Source: Longitalea arenae
GTDB taxonomy: Bacteria > Bacteroidota > Bacteroidia > Chitinophagales > Chitinophagaceae
Assembly: GCF_016924755.1 (NCBI RefSeq)
Contig: NZ_JAFFJX010000018.1
Location: 1 to 64,000, forward strand
Reading direction: 5' to 3'
Length of the DNA: 64,000 nucleotides
A model generated the notes under the pieces. It saw nothing but the letters and a program-made list of their open reading frames with translations. It was not told the DNA's origin and ran no database searches. Numbering within the stretch: position 1 is the stretch's first letter; each line of letters opens with the position of its first letter. The translations under genes were made by a program, and so were the position numbers. Shown piece by piece: positions 45,418-54,977 of this stretch.

Positions 45418-46188
45418 ATGAAAACAAAAGAAGAAATAGTTAAGAACTGGCTGCCCCGTTACACCGGAGAAACCCTGGACAATTTTGGTGAATACATCCT
45501 GCTTACCAATTTCAGCAACTATGTAAAGATGTTTGCCGAATGGAACGATGTTCCCATTACCGGCATCGACCGTCCCATGCAATGCGCTACTGCAGAAAAT
45601 ATCACCATCATCAATTTCGGAATGGGTAGCCCCACGGCGGCTACCGTAATGGACCTCCTGACCGCCATTGAACCCAAAGCCACTTTGTTCCTGGGTAAAT
45701 GCGGGGGACTCAAAAAACGCAATAATATCGGCGACCTTATTTTACCCATTGCAGCTATCCGGGGCGAAGGTACTTCCAATGACTATTTTCCACCCGAAGT
45801 TCCCGCTCTGCCGGCATTCGCCCTGCAAAAAGCGGTGTCTACGACTATTCGTGACTATGGGGTCGACTACTGGACGGGCACCGTATACTCTACCAACCGC
45901 CGGGTTTGGGAGCATGACGACCATTTCAAGGAATACCTGCAAAAGATCAGGGCAATGGCCATAGATATGGAAACCGCCACCATCTTTTCAGTAGGCTTTT
46001 ATAATAAGATCCCTACGGGCGCGCTCTTACTGGTAAGCGATTCGCCCATGGTGCCGGAAGGCGTCAAAACCGAGGAAAGCGACAAAAAGGTTACCGCCAA
46101 TTTTGTAGAACGGCATGTACGCATTGGCATCGATTCGTTGAAACAGCTGATCAATGATGGGCTAACGGTACGCCATCTTAAGTTTTAA
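45418..46188 (+). CDS. amn: AMP nucleosidase
   Basis: 256 residues, the short bacterial form. NP-1 phosphorylase fold: INFGMGSPTAATVMDLL, FLGKCGGLKKRNNIGDL, IAAIRGEGTSNDYFP and AMAIDMETATIFSVGF, with the ribose-binding M-E pair. Cleaves AMP to adenine and ribose 5-phosphate. Confidence 0.92.
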   Translation: MKTKEEIVKNWLPRYTGETLDNFGEYILLTNFSNYVKMFAEWNDVPITGIDRPMQCATAENITIINFGMGSPTAATVMDLLTAIEPKATLFLGKCGGLKKRNNIGDLILPIAAIRGEGTSNDYFPPEVPALPAFALQKAVSTTIRDYGVDYWTGTVYSTNRRVWEHDDHFKEYLQKIRAMAIDMETATIFSVGFYNKIPTGALLLVSDSPMVPEGVKTEESDKKVTANFVERHVRIGIDSLKQLINDGLTVRHLKF

Positions 46189-46194
46189 GTTCAC

Positions 46195-46237
46195 AGTTAT
46201 TCAGTTATTCAAACTCACTTTATTTAACTGAATAACT
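46195..46237. terminator. AT-rich inverted repeat between convergent genes
   Basis: AGTTATTCAGTTA (46195-46207) and TAACTGAATAACT (46225-46237) are exact complements; a third AACTGAATAACT follows at 46249. Probably a bidirectional terminator built from the AGTTATTC repeat family. Confidence 0.6.
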
Positions 46238-46259
46238 TATAAACTCAGGAACTGAATAA

Positions 46260-47975
46260 CTAAGGAACTCTATACACCGGGTACTTCATATGATCCGGTT
46301 CAAAGTAGGGAGAATTCCTGTAAACGAAATCGAGTTGGGCCGAAGCGCTTTTGGCAAACACCGAATCGCTGGCCCGTTTTTCATCCAATTGCTTTTTAAG
46401 TTCCGGGTGTTCATGCAGGTATTGGGCCGCCAAGTCTTCAAACGCATAAGGACTGTACCCTTCTTTGCGGCTCAGGATGGCATCAAAATAATTCCAGGCA
46501 AAGTAAGAATCATCGGCCTGCGGTTCCAGCACCGTTACCAGAAAACGATCCGCTTCCTGGTTCAATGGAATGTAATAATCTCCTTTTCTGCAATGTACTA
46601 ACTGCTTCTTTTTACTCACCACCACCTCGGTATTCAGGTGGTGCATTTCGTATTGCCGGGGCAGGGTCTTGTAGTCTTCAATGCGATATACTTCCACGGT
46701 GATGCTGGTATCTTTTGATAAGGGCACCATCCGCACCTTGTTTAGCTTCAACAGCTCGATCACCTTCCACCAGCCCTGGGGAACGATATAGGCAGCAGGT
46801 TTTTGAATAGTGGTTTTGGGTATATAAAAGTTATAGTAAGGCAATTGCTTCTCATAGGGTTTGGTTCTGTCGTAATAAAGCCTGGGCAGTCCCGATACCT
46901 CGCTGTTCTTATAACCGGCCTCATAACCTTTAAAAAGCACCTGTTCCTGACGGCTGGTATCCAGTTTCCAGCTGACGGGGAAAGCGCCGGCCGCCCGGTC
47001 ATTATTTTTAGCCTCGGTTCGTAATTGTTTGATGGCAGCACTGTTCACCGATGTGAACGCTATGAACGATTCCATCAGCGCATAGGTAGCTTTTACCCGC
47101 TGGTCGTAGGGTTTTAGCATATGCGTTTCTGGCACGAACGCAAAACTATGCCACAAGGTGGCATAACCGCTGCTGTAACGCGGGCCATCGAAATAGGCGG
47201 TTAAACCGGCATCCGGCGTATTACCGGCAAAATCAACATAGGGCACCAGGTCGTAGCCCTTTTCCTTCATCAGTTTGTACAAGCCGGGCTCAAAGCGGTC
47301 ATGCAAATATTCCCCCATTACACCGCCCATTTTAGAATGCTGGGTGGCCAGCAGCGTCATCACATGCTGGTAATCGGCCCCGTTGCTTACATGGTTATCG
47401 ATGAACACATCGGGATCGCATTCGTGAAAGATAGCGGCAAAGGAGCGGGCTTCTTTGGAATCGCATTTTATGAAGTCGCGGTTAAGATCGAGGTTCTGAG
47501 AATTTCCGCGCGAACCAAAGGCGGCCGGGCCGTTCTGATCGGCGCGGTACCAGGGACTGCGGTTCAAACAGCCGCCAATATTATATACCGGGATAATGGC
47601 CAGCACTACATTCGCCGGCAGCTTTATCTTTTGGGTCACCATGTCACGCACCAGCAGCATGCTGGCGTCGATGCCATCGGGTTCACCAGGGTGAATGCCG
47701 TTATTGATGAGAATGATGCGTTTATTCTTCCGGCGCAGGCTGGCCAGGTCGAAATCGCCGTCGCCTGACACTACTACCAGGTGCAGGGGAAAACCGGCAT
47801 CGGAGGGGCCCATGGTGCGCATTTTTACCAAAGCAGAGCGGCTGTCGAGTTTTTGCCACCAGCTGATGATCTCCTGGTAAGTGGGCGTTTCTCTGCCCTG
47901 GCTTTGCTCGAATTTGGTGAGAATCGACTGGCTGAAAAGAGAAAATGGGAATAGAATAAGTAGCAATATTCTCAT
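46260..47975 (-). CDS. M14 family metallocarboxypeptidase-like protein
   Basis: 571 residues with a signal peptide (LLLILFPFSLFS). Zinc ligands: His and Glu in NGIHPGEPDG and the His in IDNHVSNG. NLDLNRDFIKC supplies the substrate-binding Asn-Arg, and FVPETHML fits the catalytic Glu. A ~200-residue C-terminal beta domain follows. Likely a periplasmic or secreted peptidase; the substrate is unknown and could include peptidoglycan peptides. Confidence 0.87.
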   Translation of the reverse strand: MRILLLILFPFSLFSQSILTKFEQSQGRETPTYQEIISWWQKLDSRSALVKMRTMGPSDAGFPLHLVVVSGDGDFDLASLRRKNKRIILINNGIHPGEPDGIDASMLLVRDMVTQKIKLPANVVLAIIPVYNIGGCLNRSPWYRADQNGPAAFGSRGNSQNLDLNRDFIKCDSKEARSFAAIFHECDPDVFIDNHVSNGADYQHVMTLLATQHSKMGGVMGEYLHDRFEPGLYKLMKEKGYDLVPYVDFAGNTPDAGLTAYFDGPRYSSGYATLWHSFAFVPETHMLKPYDQRVKATYALMESFIAFTSVNSAAIKQLRTEAKNNDRAAGAFPVSWKLDTSRQEQVLFKGYEAGYKNSEVSGLPRLYYDRTKPYEKQLPYYNFYIPKTTIQKPAAYIVPQGWWKVIELLKLNKVRMVPLSKDTSITVEVYRIEDYKTLPRQYEMHHLNTEVVVSKKKQLVHCRKGDYYIPLNQEADRFLVTVLEPQADDSYFAWNYFDAILSRKEGYSPYAFEDLAAQYLHEHPELKKQLDEKRASDSVFAKSASAQLDFVYRNSPYFEPDHMKYPVYRVP

Positions 47976-47999
47976 AGTGTGGCTGTTAGGGGCTAAATA

Positions 48000-48345
48000 T
48001 AAGGAATGTTAGCAGTTAGCGGGTACCAGTTAACGGGGAAGGCGGTAGCAAGTGGGCAGCGGTAAATATGCCCTCCCATAGCACTGAGATAGCTCTGGAA
48101 TAGCTCTAGGATAGCTCTGGAATAGCTCATACGCACAAGCTTTTGTGCAGTTACCTGGAGCTTTTCCGTACAATACCCTGAACTATTATTCTACTATTTG
48201 GGTACAATTCCGCTACCGTAACGATATCACCGGCGCTCGATCTTCTACCTTCCGGCGGCTGACCTCTTCCAACGGCTGATCTTGGCTTCCGGCTTCTGAC
48301 CCTGGCCTTGGGTTCCAACTTCCGGCTTCCGGCCTCGATTTCGGG
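48000..48345. repeat. repeat-filled intergenic region
   Basis: No gene. From left: GTTAGCGGGTACCAGTTAACGG; a tandem array of four 11-base units GATAGCTCTGG/GAATAGCTCTA at 48088-48130; and a CTTCCGGCTTCTGACC-type run at 48240-48340. All appear to be unrelated repeat families. Confidence 0.6.
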
Positions 48346-48349
48346 AAAT

Positions 48350-48382
48350 AAAAAAACCTCCCGCGCGAACGGGAGGAAAAAA
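48350..48382 (-). terminator. rho-independent terminator of rpsT
   Basis: Minus strand CCTCCCG and CGGGAGG around TTCGCG, followed by a run of seven T residues. The plus strand also has an A/T-rich end, so it may be bidirectional. Confidence 0.85.
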
Positions 48383-48457
48383 CAAAAAAAATAATATTAT
48401 TCGAGATAATTGTAATTCGCTATGGGACTCAACAGAGAGACCTCAGCCAATTACCAC

Positions 48458-48715
48458 TTATTTCGCAAGGGTATTGATCTTTTTAGCCAGCTTGCTTTTC
48501 AGGTTAGCGGCTTTATTCTTATGGATAATACCTCTTTTAGCTAATTTATCTATCATAGAAGCTACTTCAGGGAATTCTTTGGTAGCCTCAGTGCCAGTCT
48601 TGAGTGCTTTCAGATCACGGATGGCATTACGGGTAGTTTTACCGTAATACTTATTTCTTTCACGTCTTTTAGCGGCTTGACGCACGTCTTTTTTGGTAGC
48701 CTTATGATTTGCCAT
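48458..48715 (-). CDS. rpsT: 30S ribosomal protein S20
   Basis: 85 residues from ATG at 48715: MANHKATKKDVRQAAKRRER is the invariant S20 N terminus, so the 21-codon upstream extension of the frame is not used. Lys/Arg-rich helical bundle that binds 16S rRNA. Confidence 0.96.
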   Translation of the reverse strand: MANHKATKKDVRQAAKRRERNKYYGKTTRNAIRDLKALKTGTEATKEFPEVASMIDKLAKRGIIHKNKAANLKSKLAKKINTLAK

Positions 48716-48754
48716 TTCGTTCCAAAGTTTAAATCCGAATAATTTTCGGGGATG

Positions 48755-48762
48755 CAAAGGTA
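48755..48762 (-). promoter_or_regulatory. rpsT -7 box
   Basis: Minus-strand TACCTTTG, 40 bases before the start, set in TTACCTTTGCATCCCCG, the same context as the repeats at 155 and 423. The -33 region is T-rich but not a clean TTTG. The rest of 48716-49102 holds GTTGGCAGTTCGCAG-type repeats near 48850 and the sucA leader. Confidence 0.55.
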
Positions 48763-49102
48763 ACAATTTGCACCACAAAAAGAAAAATAAAACGGTAAAA
48801 ATCTTGACGCATCACCGTTTTTCATGAAATACAGCCGGTTAGCTTGTGCCAGTTGGCAGTTCGCAGTTGAAGTTGGCAGTTACCAACTCCAATTACCGGC
48901 GGAGCAATAGCAAGGTTGCAAATTTTCAGGAACTTTACAAGGCAAAACATCCGCCCCTTGCAGGTTTTAGCGGCCTGCCCTTGTTTATAGTGTCAAAAAA
49001 CACAAATTCAGATAATTTGGCTTCCGTTCCTACCTTTTTTGACCGATATTTGTACCCCGATTTTAAATAACTCAATACACTTTAAGTTTCAATTGCATCC
49101 TC

Positions 49103-51862
49103 ATGAAGGATTTTTCGTATATCACCAGTTCCCACCCGGCCTTTATTGAAAACCTGTATCAGGATTTCTTACGAGACCCAAACAGTGTTGATCCCGACCT
49201 GAAAAAATTTTTTGAAGGATTTGACTTTGCCGTGGGACAAGGCAAAAACGGGACAAACGGTACCGCAACAACAGCCCCCGAAACAAGCGGCGCCACTGCC
49301 GAAAGTTTCGACTGGAAAAAAGAAGTAGGCGCCTACCGCCTCATTCTCGGTTACCGCAACAAAGGCCACCTGATTGCTAAAACCAATCCCATCCGTCCGC
49401 GTAAGGACCGGGGCGCAAACCTCGACCTTGGGTTCTTTGGTTTTACCGAAGCTGATCTCGATAAAACCTTTAATGCAGGCAATATGATCGGGCTGGGTAC
49501 CACTACCCTGCGCAACATTTTGCAGCACCTGCAAAAGACCTATGCATCGCATGTAGGTATCGAGTTCAAATATATCAGCGATCAAAAGAAAGTTGACTGG
49601 CTTACCAATGAAATGGAACGGAACTTCACCCGGCCATTACCCATCAACAAGAAAAAACGCATCCTGGAAAAACTGAACCAGGGCGTTATCTTCGAAAAAT
49701 TCCTTCACACCAAATATATCGGTCAAAAACGTTTCTCACTGGAAGGTGGTGAAACCACTATAGCCGCCCTCGACGAGATCATTACCACGGCCGCCAATAA
49801 CGACGTACAGGAAGTAGTGATCGGTATGGCCCACCGCGGCCGCCTGAACGTTCTGGCCAACATCATGGGTAAAACCTATGAGCAGATCTTCAGTGAATTT
49901 GAAGGCACCGCCAAACTCGACCAAACCATGGGTAGCGGCGACGTAAAATACCACATGGGTTATGGCAGTGAAGTGCAAACAGCCGATGGCAAGACCATTC
50001 ACCTGAAGCTGATGCCCAACCCATCGCACCTGGAAGCCGTTGACCCCGTAGTGGTTGGCTTCGCCCGGGCAAAAGCCGATGTATTGTACAAAAGTGATTT
50101 CGACAAAATATTACCCATACTCATCCACGGTGACGCCTCTGTTGCCGGCCAGGGTGTGGTATACGAAGTGCTGCAGATGAGCGACCTCGACGGTTACTAT
50201 ACCGGCGGTACCATTCACTTCGTGATCAATAACCAGATCGGTTTCACCACCGACTTTGAAGATGCCCGCAGCTCCGATTACTGTACTTCACTGGCCGCCA
50301 TGATACAGGCGCCCGTATTACACGTAAACGGCGATGATGCAGAAGCGGTAGTGAAATGCGTTGAAATAGCCACCCGCTACCGCCAGGAATTCAATTCAGA
50401 TGTGTTCATCGATATGGTTTGTTACCGCCGCCATGGCCACAATGAAGGCGACGATCCGAAATTCACCCAGCCGCATCTTTACCAGCTGATCGAAAAACAC
50501 GCCAACCCGCGGGAAGTGTACACCAACTACCTGCTCGAGAACGGCGAACCGGATGCGAAAGACCTGGCCAAGGAAATGGAAAAGAAATTCTGGGCCGACC
50601 TGCAGGAACGCCTCGATGAAATAAAGCAGAATCCCCTTCCCTACCATTACCAGCAGCCGGAATTGGACTGGAAGAGCCTGCGCAAGGCCACTGAAGACGA
50701 TTTCGACAAATCGCCTGATACCGCCATCGATGAAGCCAGCTTCAAAAAAGTATTCGAAGCCCTCATGAAATGGCCCGCCGATTTCAAACCATTGAAAAAG
50801 GTAGAAAAGATCATCCAGGATAAAGTAAAATTATATAACGACGAAGGCAAGATCGACTGGGCAACCGGAGAATTGCTGGCTTACGGCAGCCTTTTACTCG
50901 AAGGCAAGGATGTGCGCATGAGCGGACAGGATGTACGCCGCGGCACTTTCTCGCACCGCCACGCTGTACTGCGCGACGAAAATACCGACAAAGCGTACAG
51001 CAGGTTGAGCCAGATCCCCGATGCCAAAGGCGAATTCAGGATATACAACTCTTTACTGAGCGAATATGGCGTACTGGGTTTTGAGTACGGTTACGCGCTG
51101 GCCAACCCCAATGCCCTGGTATTATGGGAAGCCCAGTTCGGCGATTTCTGTAACGGCGCCCAAACCATGATCGACCAGTTCATTTCGGCCGGAGAGCAAA
51201 AATGGAACCGCATGAACGGCGTCACCATGTTATTGCCCCACGGTTATGAAGGACAGGGTCCCGAACATAGCAGCGCCCGCATGGAACGCTTTTTACAAAT
51301 GTGCGCCGAACAAAATATGGTGATCACCAATATCACCACGGCTGCCAACTTCTTCCACGCCCTGCGCCGCCAGCTGGCATGGCCTTTCCGCAAACCATTG
51401 ATCAACTTCTCACCCAAAGCCAACCTGCGTCATGCCGGCACTTATTCGGCCACCCGGGAGTTCACCAGCGGCGGATTCAAGGAAGTGATCGACGATACCT
51501 TTGCAGACGATGCCGGCCGGGTACGGAAAGTATTATTCTGCAGCGGTAAAGTTTATTTCGACCTCGCAGAACGCCAGCAAAAAGAAAACAAGAAAGATAC
51601 CGCCATTGTACGGCTTGAACAGTTATATCCTTTACCTGTTAAACAACTGGAAGAACTGTACCGCAAATACAATAAGGCCACCTGGTTCTGGGTTCAGGAA
51701 GAACCGCTGAACATGGGCGCCGCCTCCTTCCTGCAAATGAACCTGAAGAGCATCAACTACGGCGTGATCAGCCGCCAGCCAAGCGCTGCCACCGCTACCG
51801 GTTATGCCAAAGTACATGCACAGGAACAGGCAGAGATCATTGAAACAGCATTTTCAATATAA
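49103..51862 (+). CDS. sucA: 2-oxoglutarate dehydrogenase E1 component
   Basis: 919 residues, full length. N-terminal YITSSHPAFIENLYQDFL (E2-binding region), VVIGMAHRGRLNVLANIMGK, the thiamine-diphosphate segment GDASVAGQGVVYEVLQMS, YRRHGHNEGDDPKFTQP, and the C-terminal LPHGYEGQGPEHSSARMERFLQ (given in parts). Decarboxylates 2-oxoglutarate and passes the succinyl group to the E2 encoded 107 bases downstream. lpd is not here. Confidence 0.96.
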   Translation: MKDFSYITSSHPAFIENLYQDFLRDPNSVDPDLKKFFEGFDFAVGQGKNGTNGTATTAPETSGATAESFDWKKEVGAYRLILGYRNKGHLIAKTNPIRPRKDRGANLDLGFFGFTEADLDKTFNAGNMIGLGTTTLRNILQHLQKTYASHVGIEFKYISDQKKVDWLTNEMERNFTRPLPINKKKRILEKLNQGVIFEKFLHTKYIGQKRFSLEGGETTIAALDEIITTAANNDVQEVVIGMAHRGRLNVLANIMGKTYEQIFSEFEGTAKLDQTMGSGDVKYHMGYGSEVQTADGKTIHLKLMPNPSHLEAVDPVVVGFARAKADVLYKSDFDKILPILIHGDASVAGQGVVYEVLQMSDLDGYYTGGTIHFVINNQIGFTTDFEDARSSDYCTSLAAMIQAPVLHVNGDDAEAVVKCVEIATRYRQEFNSDVFIDMVCYRRHGHNEGDDPKFTQPHLYQLIEKHANPREVYTNYLLENGEPDAKDLAKEMEKKFWADLQERLDEIKQNPLPYHYQQPELDWKSLRKATEDDFDKSPDTAIDEASFKKVFEALMKWPADFKPLKKVEKIIQDKVKLYNDEGKIDWATGELLAYGSLLLEGKDVRMSGQDVRRGTFSHRHAVLRDENTDKAYSRLSQIPDAKGEFRIYNSLLSEYGVLGFEYGYALANPNALVLWEAQFGDFCNGAQTMIDQFISAGEQKWNRMNGVTMLLPHGYEGQGPEHSSARMERFLQMCAEQNMVITNITTAANFFHALRRQLAWPFRKPLINFSPKANLRHAGTYSATREFTSGGFKEVIDDTFADDAGRVRKVLFCSGKVYFDLAERQQKENKKDTAIVRLEQLYPLPVKQLEELYRKYNKATWFWVQEEPLNMGAASFLQMNLKSINYGVISRQPSAATATGYAKVHAQEQAEIIETAFSI

Positions 51863-51969
51863 GCAGAGGGTAGAAGATAGAAGATCCGGCAGCATAAGAT
51901 CAGTCATTAATTTCAAATGTGGTGAGCTATTCACCATTCACCATTGACGATAAATAAGAAACGTTTTTT

Positions 51970-53217
51970 ATGATAGATATAAAAGTTCCGACAGTTGGAG
52001 AATCCATTAGCGAGGTTACTTTATTAAAATGGGTAAAGAACAGTGGAGATTATGTTGAACGTGATGAAGTGATCGCTGAACTGGAAAGCGAAAAAGCCAC
52101 TTTTGAAGTAAACGCTGAAAAAGCAGGCGTTTTGAAACAATCCGCCCAGGAAGGCGATACCCTTCAAATTGGCGACGTACTGGCTACTATTGATGAATCA
52201 GCAGCCAAACCAGAGAAAGCAGACTCCAACGGAACGCCGGCTAAAGAAACAAAGTCAGAAGCCGGAGGGCAGAAGCCCCAGGCTCCTGCTACGCAGACCT
52301 CTCAGGCGCCTGTAACAGCTGTATCTAATGATGTAAAAGCGACCCCGGTCGCTGCTGCCATCATTGCCGATAAAAAAGTTGATCCCAAATCAGTTACGCC
52401 AAGCGGATTCAGCGGTAAGATCGTAAAGAACGATGTACTGGCCGCCCTCTCCAATCCCGGTAAAGTGACCGGCGGTAAACCGCTGTTCAGCCGCGATGAA
52501 AGAAGGGAGAAAATGAGCCAGCTGCGCAAGACCATCAGCCGCCGCCTGGTAGAAGCTAAAAATACAACGGCCATGCTCACTACCTTCAATGAGGTAGACA
52601 TGAGCCGCATCATGGAGATCCGCAGCAAGTTCAAAGATAAATTCAAGGAAGCCCATGGCGTAAACCTCGGTTTCATGAGCTTTTTTGCCAAAGCCTGCGC
52701 CATCGCATTACAGGAATGGCCTGCAGTGAACGCCTATATCGACGGCGATCAGCTGGTTTACCATGACTATGCCGATATTTCTGTAGCCGTATCTACCCCC
52801 CGCGGCCTGACCGTTCCCGTTATCCGCAATGTAGAAAGCCTCAGCATGGCCGAGATCGAGAAGAAAGTGATAGAACTGGCCGGTAAAGCAAGAGACAACA
52901 AATTATCAATGGAGGAGCTCACCGGTGGCACCTTCACCATTACCAACGGTGGGGTGTTTGGCTCCTTAATGAGCACGCCCATCATCAACCTGCCCCAAAG
53001 CGCCATCCTGGGCATGCACAAGATCCAGGAGCGCCCGATGGCCATTAACGGACAGGTAGTTATTAAACCCATGATGTACCTGGCTTTAAGTTATGACCAC
53101 CGCATTATCGATGGCCGTGAGTCTGTAAGCTTCCTGGTGCGCGTAAAAGAATTGCTCGAAAATCCCGAGCTCTTATTGTTTGGAAAGGATCCGGTTAAGA
53201 CTTTGTTGGAACTGTAA
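51970..53217 (+). CDS. sucB: 2-oxoglutarate dehydrogenase E2 (succinyltransferase)
   Basis: 415 residues. Lipoyl domain 1-75 with the lipoylated K42 ([11 protein letters not shown]), an Ala/Pro-rich linker, an E3-binding domain (~140-165, [19 protein letters not shown]) and a catalytic domain with [19 protein letters not shown] and the active-site [11 protein letters not shown]. Co-transcribed with sucA. Followed by a triplicated hairpin repeat. Confidence 0.95.
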   Translation: MIDIKVPTVGESISEVTLLKWVKNSGDYVERDEVIAELESEKATFEVNAEKAGVLKQSAQEGDTLQIGDVLATIDESAAKPEKADSNGTPAKETKSEAGGQKPQAPATQTSQAPVTAVSNDVKATPVAAAIIADKKVDPKSVTPSGFSGKIVKNDVLAALSNPGKVTGGKPLFSRDERREKMSQLRKTISRRLVEAKNTTAMLTTFNEVDMSRIMEIRSKFKDKFKEAHGVNLGFMSFFAKACAIALQEWPAVNAYIDGDQLVYHDYADISVAVSTPRGLTVPVIRNVESLSMAEIEKKVIELAGKARDNKLSMEELTGGTFTITNGGVFGSLMSTPIINLPQSAILGMHKIQERPMAINGQVVIKPMMYLALSYDHRIIDGRESVSFLVRVKELLENPELLLFGKDPVKTLLEL

Positions 53218-53239
53218 AATCAATTGGCAATTCGCAATT

Positions 53240-53470
53240 GGTAAAAATACAAAGAGCTCCTGCAAAACAGGGGCTCTCTCGTTTATTGGAGTCAATGGTC
53301 AATGGTCAATGGGCAGTTGGCAATGGGCAAAAATACAAGAGCTCCTGCACAAACAGGGGTTTATAGCGGTCAATGGGCAATGGGCAGTTGGCAATGGGCA
53401 AAAATACAAGAGCTCCTGCACAAACAGGGGCTCTCTCGTTTATCGCGGTCAATGGTGAATGGGCAATGTT
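53240..53470 (+). repeat. tandemly repeated terminator units after sucB
   Basis: Three units of about 71-85 bases. Units 1 (53254-53276) and 3 (53410-53433) contain GAGCTCCTG...CAGGGGCTC hairpins; in unit 2 (53339-53360) the right arm decays to CAGGGGTTT. Between them are TCAATGG(T/G)CAATGGGCAGTTGG strings. It looks like an original sucAB terminator that was copied twice. Confidence 0.75.
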
Positions 53471-53519
53471 GAATGGCTCGTCAATTTGTCAAATTAATAA
53501 GCGACTTTAAACCGCTGCT

Positions 53520-53775
53520 TTTGGGCTTCATTGCCTCTGTGTCTTTTTGCCTCCTCGCCTTTTTGCCTTTTGTCGCCTTTTCGCCTCTATGCCTTCTTGC
53601 CTTTCCTAGTTGCCGATTTACCTCTGTGCCTTGTTGCCTCTGTGCCTTGTTACCTTTTGCCTTCTCGCCTCCTCGCCTTGTTGCCTCTTTGCCGTTTTGC
53701 CGCCTTTCCTTGTTGCCTTTACTCTCTATACCTCTTTGGCTCTTTGCCTTTTCTCTATGCCTCTTTGCCTTTTAC
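53520..53775 (+). repeat. polypyrimidine TTGCCTCTTTGCC array
   Basis: About 250 bases in which the plus strand is almost all C and T, made of degenerate ~10-base units such as TTGCCTCTTT, TTGCCTTTTG and TCGCCTCCTC. It ends 18 bases before the methyltransferase start. Open reading frames through it are compositional. Confidence 0.8.
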
Positions 53776-53792
53776 AGTATCTTGCAAACCGT

Positions 53793-54974
53793 ATGAAATA
53801 CTTCTCCCACCTGAACACGGCGGTGCAGTTGCTGCAACAGTACGACGGCAGTGTACCGTTCGGGAGTTTTATAAAATCTTTTTTCAGCCAGTATAAAAAG
53901 TTCGGTTCCCGGGACCGGAAGAATATTGCACATCTCTGTTATGCCTTTTTCCGCCTGGGCAAAGCCCTGCCCCAACTGCCGCTGGAACAGCGGATCCTGA
54001 CCGGACTCTTTTTCTGCAGTCCAGAACCCAATGAGCTCCTGCAGCACCTGAAACCGGCGTGGAATGAACAGGCGCACGGATCCTTACCGCAAAAATTCCA
54101 ACTAATAAACGACACACTGGCCCCGGTTACCATACAGGAGGTATTTCCCTGGACCAATGAACTGAGCGCCGGTATGGACCAAACCGCCTTTAACGCTTCC
54201 TTCTTCACCCAGCCTGATCTTTTCCTCCGCCTGCGCCCCGGTAAGGAAGCAGCCGTAAAAAGCAAACTGCACGAGGCAGCTATTCCCTTCCGCGTTTTGA
54301 ACAGTTCCTGCCTTGCCCTGCCCAATGCGTCGAAAATAGATACGATCATCGAAACCGATCGCGAAGCCGTGATCCAGGATTACAGTTCCCAGCGGATCGG
54401 CGAATTGATGGAACTTATTCGGAGCTCAACGGGCCAGAGCGCCAAAACACTGAAGCTATGGGACGCCTGTGCAGCCAGCGGCGGCAAATCTATCCTTGCC
54501 AGCGATATTTTTAACCGCATCGACCTCACGGTTTCTGATCTTAGGAAATCGATTCTTATTAATCTGGAAAAACGGTTTGCGGCCGCAGGCATTAGGAACT
54601 ACCATTCTTTTACTGGTGATCTATCTGCTGCCCCGATCGATCATCCGTCAACATTCGACATTATCATCACCGATGTACCCTGCACCGGTGCAGGCACCTG
54701 GAGCCGCACCCCGGAACAATTATATTATTTCGATCATGTACAGGTCGACCGCTACAGCGCCCTGCAAAAAAAGATAGTGCAACATGCCCTTGCCGCATTA
54801 AGACCAGGCGGCTTTCTGTTGTATTGTACCTGCTCAGTATTCAAAAAAGAAAATGAAGAAGTGGTGCAGTTCATCCAGGACCGGCATTCGCTGCAATTGC
54901 TGCAGACAAACTTATTTACCGGTTACGATCAAAAAGCCGATACCCTCTTTGGCGCGCTGTTTCAAAAAAGCTAA
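53793..54974 (+). CDS. RsmB/NSUN-type RNA cytosine-5 methyltransferase
   Basis: 393 residues from ATG at 53793; the longer frame runs through the polypyrimidine repeat and encodes Leu/Cys/Phe-rich nonsense. N-terminal helical domain (GSRDRKNIAHLCYAFFRLG) in place of a NusB domain, then a Rossmann core: DACAASGGKSIL (SAM motif I), ITDVPCTGAGTWSR (motif IV, Cys in PCTG) and LLYCTCSVFKKENEE (motif VI, catalytic Cys). Probably modifies rRNA; which site is unknown. The start codon lies directly against the repeat, so its promoter must lie in or beyond it. Confidence 0.88.
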   Translation: MKYFSHLNTAVQLLQQYDGSVPFGSFIKSFFSQYKKFGSRDRKNIAHLCYAFFRLGKALPQLPLEQRILTGLFFCSPEPNELLQHLKPAWNEQAHGSLPQKFQLINDTLAPVTIQEVFPWTNELSAGMDQTAFNASFFTQPDLFLRLRPGKEAAVKSKLHEAAIPFRVLNSSCLALPNASKIDTIIETDREAVIQDYSSQRIGELMELIRSSTGQSAKTLKLWDACAASGGKSILASDIFNRIDLTVSDLRKSILINLEKRFAAAGIRNYHSFTGDLSAAPIDHPSTFDIIITDVPCTGAGTWSRTPEQLYYFDHVQVDRYSALQKKIVQHALAALRPGGFLLYCTCSVFKKENEEVVQFIQDRHSLQLLQTNLFTGYDQKADTLFGALFQKS

Positions 54975-54977
54975 GCT

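Noticed and set aside
53473-53792. Leu/Cys-rich N-terminal extension of the methyltransferase
   Set aside because: Comes entirely from the polypyrimidine array; the family start fits ATG at 53793.
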